A stretch of 64,000 nt of DNA from Sipunculus nudus (Eukaryota; Annelida; Sipuncula; Golfingiida; Sipunculidae), in contig CM049307.1 in NCBI GenBank assembly GCA_026874595.1, forward strand, positions 58,536,870 through 58,600,869. The letters run 5' to 3'. A program made the translations under genes and the position numbers. Each line of letters begins with the position of its first letter. Positions within the stretch are counted from its first letter, which is position 1. Positions 22,988 to 34,279 of this stretch are shown piece after piece. A model generated the notes under the pieces. It saw only the letters and a program-made list of their open reading frames with translations, searched no databases and was not told the origin of the DNA.

Positions 22988-23278
22988 AGGCCAAAAAAGT
23001 AAAAGGTCTGGTTCTCAGGCACCGCCCGCGTCAATTTTATTCCCGCGCATGACAACAACTTTCATCTTTCATGAAAATAAAATAATACTATTTTGATAAG
23101 ATTTCTTTTGTTATGTAGTGCGTTTACCTGTTTAGCAAAATATTCTGTTATTTCATGCGTTACCCTGATCATATGACATTTTTATTGAAACACACAAGAA
23201 AAGTTAGAAAATAAATTATCGCCTTGCCGCACTGATTTATGAAAAAAGTGCCTGAGAACCTTACCTTATTTTTGGCCT
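22988..23278 (-). mobile_element. Family A TIR element, minus copy
   Basis: About 291 bp. The plus-strand left end is AGGCCAAAAAAGTAAAAGG, then TCTGGTTCTCAGGCAC; the right end is GTGCCTGAGAACCTTACC, then TTTTTGGCCT. CGCCCGCGTCAATTTTAT follows the left TIR. It closely matches the interior of 6757-7015. Non-coding. Confidence 0.88.
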
Positions 23279-23348
23279 AAGTATCACAGCGGCAAAGAAA
23301 ATATATTGCTTGTGATGGGCCTATATTTATATAGACGCAATACCCCTT

Positions 23349-23405
23349 TGGACCGAAAAAAAGTATGGCACTTTTTTCCAGAAATCTTTGCGGGCGGGAG
23401 ATTTG
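23349..23405 (+). mobile_element. Family A left-end fragment
   Basis: AAAAAAAGTATGGCACTTTTTTCCAGAAATC, with TTTGCGGGCGGGAG after it, matches the family left end with a deletion inside the TIR. Nothing further of the element follows. Confidence 0.65.
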
Positions 23406-23586
23406 ATAGAGTGGGCGTTAGTAACCATCTCGCAAAAAGTAGACTGATCCAACTTTTGGTTTTCCTTTAAAAAGTGTCTCATTTCAGTGAACTAAGCTTG
23501 ACTAGTTCTGCCATCAGAGCAAACGTCCTTGGTTCAACTGGCTTTAAAAAATGTAATAAAGGTCGGACATGCACATTGGAGTGGAT

Positions 23587-23588
<2 letters not shown>

Positions 23589-23647
<59 letters not shown>
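23589..23647. repeat. (AT)n microsatellite
   Basis: About 59 bp. It abuts the LTR copy starting at 23648, and AT sequence resumes on the other side of that LTR. Confidence 0.97.
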
Positions 23648-23651
<4 letters not shown>

Positions 23652-24411
23652 ACGGAACCTAATATAAACAGATCACGTATGCGTGATGATCACAAATTAT
23701 TTAATGGTGTTAAAAACAAATCAGATTCTGAAACACTAGGCAGCGTGAAATGTCTAGGGGAATGAATAAAACAACCCTAACAATACAATACACTAAATCA
23801 ATACAATTATACAGTTAAACAGCGGTACAGCAACAAGTCAATACAATCACATAGAAAATAATGTGCACAGTACCTGGATACCAACACCCGCACAACGATT
23901 AGTCCTTTAAATGTAAACTCTCGGAAAACGACAGTCCAGTGGAAAGTTCTGGCAACAACCCAGAAAGTAAACTGAAGTCCAAATGCATAAAATCCAGGAG
24001 AAAGTCTTTGAAATATCTATAATTGCCGCATTCGTCGGATAAGGTCCTGACACACGCTTCTGCGTCCGCTGGCATTTGCTTTGCTGTTCTCTCTGTCCTT
24101 CCGTTCTAAAACACACCCCTTTATATACCTTCATACTCCAAACCGAGAATTTTCCACTTCTCGAGCAGTCTATAAGATCTTGCACAACACAGTCTACACG
24201 CGTTTCAGGAATTCTCCAGAAAAACAGCGCTGTGTATCTCCACATACCAGGCTCATCACGTGACCCACGTCCAAGCGTGAAAACCCAAGGCTTACATGAC
24301 AACGAGAGCTCAACCAGTACAGATTAATCAGAGAATGTAATACGCGGCCAGACACGAGCGCCACAACAGGAGTTACGCCCGTGTCACATAATAAAAAGAG
24401 CACCTGTAACA
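23648..24411 (-). mobile_element. Solo LTR, family L, minus orientation, inside an (AT)n tract
   Basis: 764 bp from TGTTACGGAACCTAAT to CACCTGTAACA on the plus strand. It matches 18344-19195 through most of its length, with a deletion of about 60 bp after GGGGAATGAATAAA. Flanks ATAT (23644-23647) and ATAA (24412-24415) are a near-match target duplication. The insertion apparently split an AT microsatellite. No primer site or interior adjoins it. Confidence 0.85.
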
Positions 24412-24415
24412 ATAA

Positions 24416-24417
<2 letters not shown>

Positions 24418-24467
<50 letters not shown>
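24418..24467. repeat. (AT)n microsatellite
   Basis: Right remnant of the AT tract after the LTR, ending exactly at the foldback element. Confidence 0.96.
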
Positions 24468-24470
<3 letters not shown>

Positions 24471-26390
24471 AAGGTCCAGATCGCGATCTGGACGGATCTT
24501 AGATCTGTCCAGCCCAAATTGCGATCGCAGTTCAGGCCGGCCCAAACTGCGATCACAATCCAGGCTGGCCAGATCTTAGATCCGTCCAGCCTAGATTGCG
24601 ATCGCAGTTTAGTCCGGCCCAGACTGTGATCCTGTCTTTCTTGCTTCAGGATTGCAATCTGGCCTGGATAGATCTAAGATCCAGCCGAGATTGCGATCCT
24701 AAACTTGACCAGCCCATATTGCGATCCATGCTTATACGATCACAGGAGTGAAACATTGGTTGTTTTACCAACTCATTTGGTATTGCATTGTACCATTTTC
24801 CCATAATAAATACAATTATAATACAGAAAGGCAATTTTCACTCCTTCATATCACAGGAGTGAAACATGGGATGTTTCACCAACTCATTTAGTATTGCATG
24901 GTTGATGAAAAAAAGGAAACAAGGAACCCATGGGTTTTTTATGCTCATAAAATATGATTTGAAAGAGGAGGTAGGCAAGTGCAGGTTTTGTGTGGTAATA
25001 TAAGCTGCATTAGGACCTGATGGTGTTTAACTCAAGTTATGTAAGATTATGATAATATCCTTGGAGACAGGGAAGAGGATTGATGTCGTTTATATTATAT
25101 ACAGCTGGAAATGGTGCGCTGTTTTCACATAGGTTTTGACTTGGCCATATAACTTTATCTACATTGCAGTAGAATTATTTGAAAAAAACCTGTCCATTAT
25201 CAGTCATGGTAATTCTGATTTTTACAAATGAGAACTTTTATTTAATAATTACTGGTCATTCCTACCCAAGAATAAAACTTAAATAATATAACTATTTATT
25301 ATAAATTTATAACAAATATTGTGTCAAATATTATTTAATTTAAAAATAATAACAGCATCATATGAAAAGATCTTTTAATAATATAATCGAAATAAATGAT
25401 TATTAAAATAATATTATAGAATATATTCATGAATACATTCATGATAACATTTTGAAAGTATTTGCATTTGTATTCAAATACTTTCATTTATACCTGTATT
25501 CCTATTTTTATGCATGAAATTATGGAGTACATATATTCATATTCACATTCAAATATATTTGCAAAGTATTCTTATCATGTCTGGTATTTATTCAGTTTCA
25601 GCAAAACAAAGTTCTTGAGAATCCAGAATTTACAAATTTCACAAATTGATCATAAGTATGATCATAATGATCATAAGTACCTGGTTTTATGGCTTTAATT
25701 TATATTTAAACATAAAACTATTATATTCACTTTGGACTACTTTCACATCAATCTAAGCACTAGACATAGCAAAAGTCTTATGACAATTATCCACATTAAA
25801 GAAATCATAACGAGAACTTGTCTAAGATCTGATTTTTTATCATATTTAAATATTTTTATTTAAAAAATTGTAAAAAAAAAATTAAAAGCAATATCCGCTA
25901 TGAAACCATTATAAGAATAAAAAATAACTCAAGCATAAGAACACCCTATAAATTGTACAAGGAGAAAACTAGAGATGGGCAAGTTTAATTTTATTAACAT
26001 AAATTGAGGAACGAGCAATACAGATTTTGATTATTTACATAGTCTTGTGACAGCTGATACAGCCACGAGTCTTAATATTATTAGTGAAACATTTTGACAT
26101 ATTAAATCAGTACTTGTCTGAGTAAAATTTTAAAATTTTGACATATTTTATTTTTTTTAATTTTAAAATAACTATAAATTAACAAGCTGAAACACTTGGA
26201 TCGCATGGATCGCAATATGGGCTAGTCAAGTTTAGGATCGCAATCTTGACTGGACAGATCTAAGATCTGTCCAGTCCAGATTGCGATCCTGAAGCAAGAA
26301 TGACAAGATCGCAATCTGGGCCGGACTAAACTGCGATCGCAATATAGGCTGGACAGATCTAAGATCCGTCCAGATCGCAATCTGGTCCTT

Positions 26391-26393
<3 letters not shown>
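24468..26393. mobile_element. Foldback element with GATC-rich terminal inverted repeats
   Basis: 1,926 bp. The ends GTCAAGGTCCAGAT and ATCTGGTCCTTGAC are inverted. Arm 1 runs about 24468-24733 and arm 2 about 26203-26393; they are inverted copies, with about 70 bp more in arm 1. Both arms are built from short units around AGATCTTAGATCCGTCCAG, ATTGCGATC and GGCCGG, and are GC-rich and dense in GATC. The interior is very AT-rich, has no frame above 78 codons, and holds a 109-bp-spaced direct repeat (TCACAGGAGTGAAACAT at about 24748 and 24853). Flanked by (AT)n on both sides. Foldback class by structure; no transposase, so non-autonomous. Confidence 0.82.
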
Positions 26394-26444
<51 letters not shown>

Positions 26445-26548
26445 CAGAGAGACAGAGACAGAGACAGAAAGACAGAGAGAGACAGAGACAGAGAGAGAGA
26501 GAGAAACAGAGACAGAGAGACAGACAAAGATACAGAAAGAGAGATCCT
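26394..26548. repeat. (AT)n then (GA)n compound microsatellite
   Basis: 30 bp of AT directly after the foldback element, then about 125 bp of GA/CAGA-rich repeat. Two serine/leucine-rich frames on the minus strand here are repeat artefacts. Confidence 0.97.
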
Positions 26549-26699
26549 GGACTATGCCGTAGACTGAATGGGAAAAGGGCGTTTAATGTGTGGCACATAA
26601 ACCAAGGGCTATTCAATTTATTATTCGATTACATAGAAAATGTATTTTTGAGGAATACACATTACGCAAGAATAAAAATGGACGACTGTCATACTTGAA

Positions 26700-26752
26700 C
26701 AGGGGTGAACCCAGAACATTAGAAGAAAGTGTGTGTGTGGGGGGGGGGGGGG
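26700..26752 (+). mobile_element. Possible hAT-like left end with G14 run
   Basis: CAGGGGTGAACCCAGAACAT, then GTGTGTGTG and 14 G. The start resembles CAGGGG-type hAT ends. A C13 run with CCTCCC repeats at 27228-27262 might be its right side, but no clean inverted terminus is visible. Confidence 0.35.
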
Positions 26753-27227
26753 TCAAACCCTAGATGACTAATAAGAAAACCTTTAAAAAAAGTCTTGAGG
26801 TTCATAGAGGGGTAAAGGTCGCAGAAGTTGCCATGAAACTTTTAAAATAAGGTTGCGGCGGTTAGTAAGGGAGACCTCTTGGAAGCACTTCTGGTCCGCT
26901 ACCGTTGGGTTGATGTTTTTGTGTGTAGGATATCCCCGCGCAAGGGAAGTACTCTTGTCATTGGCATTTAGGACCTTTACGGTACGGAGGTGGTCACAAT
27001 AGCAGCACTATTATCAAACCATCTCCCGTCTGTAAGTACAATCAACTGTCTAGACTTGATTTTAACGATTTGTTACGCACTCCTGGTGATTTTTTTGTGT
27101 TCAGACTGTTAATTCTTTTTTTTTACCAGAACAATGAATGTAAAAACCTTGAAAGGTACACATTCTTAAGAAGACTATTGGTATCACTATACATCTCTTA
27201 ATTTATTTAACTTTTCAGTAATAACCA

Positions 27228-27240
27228 CCCCCCCCCCCCC
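27228..27240. repeat. C13 homopolymer
   Basis: Followed by TCCCCTCCCAACCCTCCAGCC. Confidence 0.95.
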
Positions 27241-27262
27241 TCCCCTCCCAACCCTCCAGCCT

Positions 27263-28726
27263 CCGCATTTAGGGGTTGATGAGTTTGATTCTTTACTAAC
27301 ATTTAATTATTTTTCTAAGTTCCCTATGAATGCGAACACATCAACGAGAAGTTTGTTTATGTTTTTCTTCGCTGATAAGCGAAAACAGCTGATATGCCGA
27401 AAATGAATTTTAGACAAAAAATAAATAAACTCAGGATAAACATATACATTTGATATTTATGTTTAACTTTTATCTTATACGCAAAAAAAATATTCCCTGT
27501 TATCGGTCAGTTGCAAGCGAGTTGTTTTGGAGGTTTAAGTTTACAATTTATATCCCAAAGTGGTAAAATCGTTCTTGTTTTTCTTAACTTTAAAAATCAT
27601 TATATATGAAAGTTGATCTGCAGTTGAATCACGTTAAAAGAAACTTAAGCGATATTCCAGCGTTAAATTGAAGTTTCGTCATAACGACTTTAACCTGATT
27701 TTCTAGAGCACACTGAAGGACACGTGGCTGTATTTATTTTCCTTATATAACATCTATATAACACCTGAGGTTTGGGCCTCTTTTAAATTATTTTCAAAAT
27801 AAATTCTGATATTAAACTTTATTTTTACCTGAGAATTTGTTGAATCCTCAGTCAAACTAGACCAAGAAAATGGAGGCTTGTCTATATCCTTTTTTAACCA
27901 TCCTGGCTCGAATGCAGTGAAGCCCAAAATACCCCACCTAGCAGTCCCAAACAAGCATTTGGACAACATGCTTTTGATTGGCCACAGATTAAAAAAAATG
28001 ACAAATACTGTCAATTTTATTGGAAATTATGCTTAACATACTTAAAAATCAAACAATGGGGTGTTTTTGATGCTCCATCACATGATGGCTAGAGCCAGCC
28101 AGGGTGGGCCACAGGGCCAGACCATTCACTTCTCTCCTTCAGGTTCAGGGCTTGGTGACCCCAGGTCATGTAAACAAATAGGACCACGTGTCCTATAGCC
28201 CGAGAGTGAAATCCATCCAATAAATGTATATATACCTGTTGTAGATAAATAAAACAGAAGAAAAAAAACACGTGCTTTAATGGACCTAAATAAGTAATTA
28301 ACTATGTACTTGTCATTTTATATTTAAAATATCCCCTTTTGTATATTTTGTTATTAATTTTATATTTTGTAAAATTTATAAAAACAATGTTTTCGTGAGA
28401 GTAGTTAATTATTACAGTTTGTCATAAATTATTTCAAAATATTACATTTAAAATATTTTTTTTATCAGGTTGCGATGTTAAAAGTAAAATTAATCAACCA
28501 GTTAATGATCAGGTTTGCTTAATAACTTTCGTGATATATGTCTTTCCATAGAACTCAGGTGTCAATGAATTAATTTAATTTTTGTAATTATGTGAAAGTC
28601 AAATAGTTTTCTTGTCAGCTCGATCCTTTATATCAGATGAAAATTTACTGTACTGAATATATTTTAGTCGTTCCATTGTGACCGTGACAATAGCGTGTGT
28701 TTATCCGTTAGGTCTTATACGTTTAT
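27263..28726. other. No gene seen
   Basis: AT-rich with a GC-richer patch at 28080-28220. Minus frames of 86 and 60 codons here are unrecognised and carry no start or splice context that I would trust. Confidence 0.5.
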
Positions 28727-28880
28727 TTAAAACTTTATTTATTTTACATAGATTGTACAATTAGTTATAATCACTAATACGAGGCACTCTCCATGGCTCG
28801 GATATTGGCGCTCGGTAGTCGGTAAGGGTGGAGGAAACCGGAGGACCCGGCGAAAACCACCGATCTTGGACGGGCCACTT
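28727..28880 (-). mobile_element. SINE family C, copy 2 (5'-truncated)
   Basis: On the minus strand it begins at TGGCCCGTCCAAGATC, then GCCGGGTCCTCCGGTTTCC, GAGCCATGGAGAGTGCCTCG, and ends GTAAAATAAATAAAGTTTT, an A/T-rich tail. The tRNA-like head is missing. This copy shows the full body and tail of the family. Confidence 0.85.
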
Positions 28881-30135
28881 CATTGTATGGAATGAGGAAC
28901 ACGTGTAATGTTTGAAAGTATTATGGGGAAATCTTTTTAGGTTATATAGATATTTTTAATGGGTATGAAACGTTAGCTGCATTTTGGTGTGTCTTATCAT
29001 AAATATGCAAATAATCTTATATTGATAGCATGATCATGTAAATGTAAATTCAACTTTTTATTGTTATTATAGGTATGCCTATATCAACATGTGACCATCT
29101 ATAATTAACCGATAATTGAAAAATGTATGGTAGAACACCGAAAAATAATCGGATTACATATTCAACAAATACATGGAGCAAACAGGACCTACATATAAGT
29201 GGTAATAAAAATGCTGCGATGTATTAGACTTCCAAAGGTCAGCTTTAACCAAGTACTTTCAGAAAGTTTATATCAAGTTTGGGAGTGAACTTCGATCACG
29301 TAACCATATACATATTTCGGCTATATGATACTGTATTTTTACTTCTAAATTTTTTTTTTTCGCCTGACCGATATTTATGAAAGGTCGTATGACTTTGTGT
29401 ACAATGTTGCAGATGTTTGTCCATTAATCATTAATTCAACAAAGGGATGATCTAATGTCAATGATCTTTGATACTTATACCTTCATGATGATTAGTTTTC
29501 GGTTGGTTTTGTAAAAGGGGACTCTTGAAGTAATATGAAACGAATTAAAAGACATATAGCCTAAGCTCATTCTGATCCTGATCTATTTCAGAAGATATAA
29601 TGAATTACAAAAACACACATTTTATGAAAGTATCTCCCCTTTTTAAGCCATTTTCCAAGAAATAAAAGAGCTTTAATCCGATTAGACATAGAAAAGGCAA
29701 AAAGTTTAGATCTAGTAAACGGAGACGCGTCTATCTTCACGTACGCCTAAATATACCTGTCCTTATGTACATTCATCTCTCTTATAGATTTCTGGGTCAC
29801 ACGTCAACAAATATTAGAGAAAGCATACATTTATGTGCTTGTGATAACGTAGGCTATGCATTTCTTCATACCTTTTTTGTTTCTTCCGCATGTGTTAAGC
29901 CTTCAAGTCATGGTCTTTATCTTTCTTTTTTTCTTTTCGTCTTTTAATTTTACTTTTAAATTATCATTACCAGAATTCAGATGTAATAATATTTTTTAAA
30001 AATATGCAATTCTCTGGATGGATATTAGATTATTGCATCACTAATCTTTAAAAAAAATTGTTGGTATATGTTTTTCTAATTCTGAAGTATTTTTCACGTA
30101 TTTTTACTTCTGGCTGATTTTAATTGCTGCATGAT
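28881..30135. other. No gene seen
   Basis: Unique AT-rich sequence. Confidence 0.55.
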
Positions 30136-30307
30136 GCCCTTGTTGAATTTGTTTTGATTATTTTGGCGGGATCCAACACATTATAAACACGTTGAAATAA
30201 ACAAAACAAGCAGCCTGTGTGCGGTGATATCAACATTTTCTGACCCATCTTTTAAAAGGGATTACCTTAAGTTTATAAAGGTCACTTAGGTGATTTGGCC
30301 CCTTCAA
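30136..30307 (+). repeat. Interspersed repeat family B, copy 2
   Basis: The most complete copy: GCCCTTGTTGAATTTG to AGGTGATTTGGCCCCTT. Very close to copy 1 in the ATAAACAAAACAAGCAGCC region. Confidence 0.85.
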
Positions 30308-31868
30308 CCAGGCAGCGCCGGGGGCAAGCCTCTGGCATGGTATATGACCGTAAGTACGCTAATGGCGTCGGGGAATATGAGCTTTTTGCGCATTATTTAT
30401 TGCGCATCTACTTTATTATGTTTTTTACAGTGTGTGAAAAATTTGTATTGACTGTCTTATTATTTCCTAACTAACATACCTATGGTTGTCCAGGAGCAGT
30501 GAGAGTTTCCTTCTCCGAACGTTCCCATCGGTAATACACTGACATTACTATTAGAGGAGTCGATCCATGGACCGATTGTTATAATTATTTCGAGCTGGTT
30601 GTGAAGGGATATACTTCAGAAGGGCTTTTTTCACCAAAAGAACACAGTCGTCCATTGAAGTATAACCTACAAAAATCATCTGCAATTATGACTACTTTTG
30701 GTAGAAACATTCTTGATCTAAAGACTTTCTTATAAATTTATATATAATCCACAATTTGCCGTCATTATAACGTTAGTTTAAGCAAATACTTATTAGATAT
30801 GGCCCTTTTACGGAAATAAAATCATTATCCGATGTCATTTTGGGCGCTTTCTTGGACTTTACATGGTGCGGTTTAGTTTTATTTTGTTATAATGCAAAAG
30901 GTTTAACAAATTAATTTTGGACACTTAGCTCCTTGTTAGATACTAAAAATTGTAAACGTGTTGGCTTTTACTTACGTGCAAAAATACCAAAATACCTGCG
31001 TTAACGACAAAATCTTGATTTGAGGGAATAAAAATTACAAATTCAAAATCGCCATTTGTGAACTGAGGTTGGCAGAAATCTTGAAAAAAACATGGTAGAA
31101 GATTCATCTAACCACCGTTCGTGCCAATATAATTGAAAAAGAGTGAAAAAAAATGATAGGTGCAGCCAACAATTAACCCCTGTCTGGTTAACTACATGGG
31201 TTAATGTACCAATATGACACTCTCGCTGTCACTGAATACAGCACGAGGTCTCTAAACGCGGGCGTAAGCACATTAACCCGTGGCAGCTATACCAATCAAT
31301 CTTCACGACATCGCTTGTGGGCGACAGCATATACTTAACAATGTACCTGTGAGAGCTCGGAAACTGCGAGCTGTTTTGACCATTGGGACGAGTTCTTGAG
31401 CTTGTTTATTGTGCTTTCGAATATAAGAAACTGATTTGACGTGACCCATCATTGCGGCACGAGAGCTTTCTTTTACAAAATAACCAGCTCTGTTGTAAAA
31501 TGTTAGCTGAGGAAACTTCAGTTTTCTGTAACATATCATTTAAACCTAGGCCAAGCACAAATGATGTAGCACTCCTTTAGGAAACTGAATGATAAATCTT
31601 TAGCAAAGGATGCAAGGGTGCTGTTGCCCGTAACAGCTGTATTGGTTAGACTGATGTATGTGTTTTTTTTAAATTGAATGCCTTATCACGGTTTTACAGT
31701 TGTACGGGACACCCTTAAATGTGACTCGAATTGAGATGTAACAGTCACTCTCGTCGGAAGCCGAATTTCTTAAATATTTTTAAAAATTTTATTCCTTCAA
31801 GAGGACGTCCGTCCGTTGATGACTAGATTTCATGAACTTTGCTCATTTAGCATCATACATACATTCAC
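30308..31868. other. No gene seen; one inverted repeat
   Basis: ACATGGGTTAATGT (31196-31209) and ACATTAACCCGTG (31269-31281) are inverted with one mismatch and a loop of about 60 nt. No frames of note. Confidence 0.5.
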
Positions 31869-31882
31869 GCACACACACACAT

Positions 31883-31949
<67 letters not shown>
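31869..31949. repeat. (AC)n-(AT)n compound microsatellite
   Basis: CA-rich start, then about 60 bp of AT. Confidence 0.97.
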
Positions 31950-31950
<1 letters not shown>

Positions 31951-32427
31951 TTCATGTTATTGCAATCGTCAGATGTGATCTGTTGACGGACGATTGGTGT
32001 AGTTATGTAATTATACGTTGACGCACCAAGCCATGGTCAGGTGGGGTGTATGGGAATAAGGATTATGCCTGCATTTTGAAATGAGTTTAGATCTTTTATT
32101 GAGTCTTTGTGACTTCGGGAAAGTTATTATTTTAACCTTTTCTTTGTGACAGAAATAACAGCTTCCACTGAGGAGCTTTCTCCGGGTGCGCGCTTAAGGA
32201 CCCGCCAGCTAATTGAATACAGGGTATTTGTTTCCTTCTGGAGCCAAATTTTCCGAGTCTTTTTCATATTTGGGGAGACTGAATATTAAACGCCACTATT
32301 ATGGATGTATACGATCTGGTTTTCATCCAGAGGCTGTTATTAAACAAAGCAATCTTGACAAGCAGAAAAAAACGTGGTCATTGGCGGTCGTTTGCATGTG
32401 GAAGTTTAAAGGTCACGAAAATTTATA

Positions 32428-32580
32428 TAATGTTTTTGATTATTTTGGCGGGCACTCCGTTACATACACAAAACAAACAGCACATGTGCGACAGGATCAG
32501 AGTTATCTGACCTTTTTTATGAAAGGTTCAAGGGGTTATTTTAAGTTAATAGACGCCAGATTCCGAAATAGGTCCCTTTT
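32428..32580 (+). repeat. Interspersed repeat family B, copy 3
   Basis: TTTTTGATTATTTTGGCGGG, ACAAAACAAACAGC, a GGTTCAAGGGGTTATTTTAA block and GGTCCC at the end. A 153-codon frame (32213-32674) runs through this copy, so it is treated as chance. Confidence 0.8.
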
Positions 32581-33660
32581 ATTGAAAACGTTCCACAATA
32601 AAGTAAAAACACTCACATTGATCACTTGTTTCCCGCTTAATGCGTTTATGGAGTTTCAATCAGAACCCCAGTAAAAATAAATAGAAGTAAATCTGCACTT
32701 GCAAATCTTTAAATCCAGAAAATATCATGCTAGGATCCAAAGGTCAGTTTTCTAACCTCTCCCAACATCGTTTCCCTCGATCGGCATGGTTGCTGGTGTC
32801 CTTTAATAAATACCTTCAATAAGTTCCCTCAGGTAATCGTAGGATTCATCACTCGTGAGTTCTCTAAATAATATCTGACCTCGAAAAAATACCAGTAAGT
32901 GGAAGAAATGCCTATAACGTGACTGTCAGTATGTTTGGAATGCCAGCTCAGCATCTTAAACTTTCATTTCCGGTGTCTATATTATCTGTTCTTGGTCTGG
33001 AAACCTGCAGTTATGCTGCTGAACGCGTCTTTAACCTTTTCTTGCGGTAGCATCCCTGACAAACACCCCTCATTGCAAAATCAATCTAAAAGTTGTATCA
33101 GTTTCATATTATTATGAGTATTATACATTATTTATATACCACTTAACCAAAGAATTGCTCTTAGGTGCTTTACACTAAGACAGTAGCATATCTTTAATAT
33201 TAGATAAAAGTCCTTCGCAGGAACACTTATAACCATCACATTATTTAAATATACAATATTAAAATGTACATATAATGAAAGAGTCATATCACAAATTAAA
33301 TGCTAATTTAAAAAGTTGTAATCTTTCAAGCTGGTACAAATTCTGTTTGATGGTATACGGCTTTTAGCATATTTTTCATATATTTTTAATTTTTCATAAA
33401 ATGTAAGCATCCAGTGATAGCGAGCACCATTTTAGTGCGCTAAAAGTATTTTTAGTTAGCTAATATAAAAACTAAATGATTTTTCTTTTATTTTTTTTCG
33501 TCTACCATGTTTATTTCTCATTTAAAAGAAACTGAATCTAAAAATTTGACTTAATACAATTAAAGATACAGGAAGAAGAAAATAACGGGTTTGCGATATT
33601 GTCAACCAATATATTAACCCACTAAAATTGGTTTGATGTTAATACTTGCTGAGAATACAA
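32581..33660. other. No gene seen
   Basis: AT-rich. 33132-33180 (TTTATATACCACTTAACC, TAGGTGCTTTACAC) resembles the common invertebrate repeat theme ending GCGCTTTACA, but no second copy was found here. Confidence 0.4.
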
Positions 33661-33699
33661 ACGTGTAAAGTGATTCGAGCTTACAGGTCTCAAATGTTG

Positions 33700-33900
33700 C
33701 GCCTGATTGGCTCGTGTAACGGGAACCAAATTTTACAATGACGTATTGGGTGCGACAGTTACCAGTCCCGTCAGGGTATGTGCAGACGACACTTGATTAG
33801 AGTATGGATTAAATAATGCATTGTGGGTACGGGAACCGTTTGTTGCCTCTCTGTGGTCACGTGACTCGGCCTACAAAGTCTAAATTAGTATTCCTCAGTC
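33700..33900 (+). promoter_or_regulatory. Candidate promoter
   Basis: A cluster unusual for this window: two reverse CCAAT boxes (ATTGG at 33706 and 33745), a CRE half-type TGACGT (33739-33744), TGCATTGTGGGT (33817-33828), the palindromic E-box GTCACGTGAC (33856-33865; USF/TFEB-type), and an initiator-like TCAGTC (33895-33900). CpG and GC content are higher than on either side. If real, transcription could run right toward the small frame at 34103. Motif matches are from general knowledge; chance clustering is possible. Confidence 0.35.
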
Positions 33901-34102
33901 CATAGTGTTCATTGTTCAGACTGTGGCTATTGTTCCCAGTTCGTTTCATAAGACTTTCACCACTGTTCGTCGTCCTTGGTTGAAATTATTTTGTTCAAAT
34001 ATAGAATCGTCTGGTTAGGGGAACCACTCTCTGTCTGAGCAGGAAATAATACTCCGAAGTTTAAAGAAATTCTCTGGTTCTGTTTTTATTGGTTTCTAAG
34101 AC

Positions 34103-34279
34103 ATGGCCCAGACAGGAAAGCTTTTTAATAGCGTCAACGGCCTTAGTTCTTTTAACATAAAAAAATGTTTTGTTTCTCGTACTTTTCTTCTCTATGCGCT
34201 GGCACTTCCGTGCAATGCCCAAAGTGACCATCAAAGCGTAACTTCAGACGCTACCAGATCGGGCCGTTCTCGGATATGA
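34103..34279 (+). CDS. Short hypothetical frame downstream of the candidate promoter
   Basis: 58 codons plus stop. The ATG has a fair Kozak context (GACATGG) and begins about 200 bp after the initiator-like site. The product starts MAQTGKLF, has a hydrophobic patch around residues 27-36 (FLLYALALP is its core) followed by CNAQS, which could be a signal or anchor region, then a serine/threonine/arginine-rich tail. No domain is recognised. It could be a first coding exon that reads past an unrecognised donor, or only chance. Its length is unexceptional; position alone makes it worth listing. Confidence 0.15.
   Translation: MAQTGKLFNSVNGLSSFNIKKCFVSRTFLLYALALPCNAQSDHQSVTSDATRSGRSRI

Noticed and set aside
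23495-23545. tRNA-like GGTTCAACTGG stretch
   Set aside because: No matching A box or stem pairing.
26222-26616. Serine/leucine-rich minus frames of 101 and 85 codons
   Set aside because: They translate the (GA)n and (AT)n microsatellite and part of the foldback arm.
26700-27262. A full hAT-like element spanning both G14 and C13 runs
   Set aside because: The left end is plausible but no inverted right terminus or target duplication could be identified.
28089-28271. Minus 60-codon frame in a GC-richer patch as an exon
   Set aside because: No recognised domain, it ends without a splice context, and it begins in a poly-phenylalanine stretch from an A-rich tract.
32213-32674. 153-codon plus frame
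   Set aside because: It runs through interspersed repeat B, whose other copies are not open in that frame, and its length is near the chance maximum.
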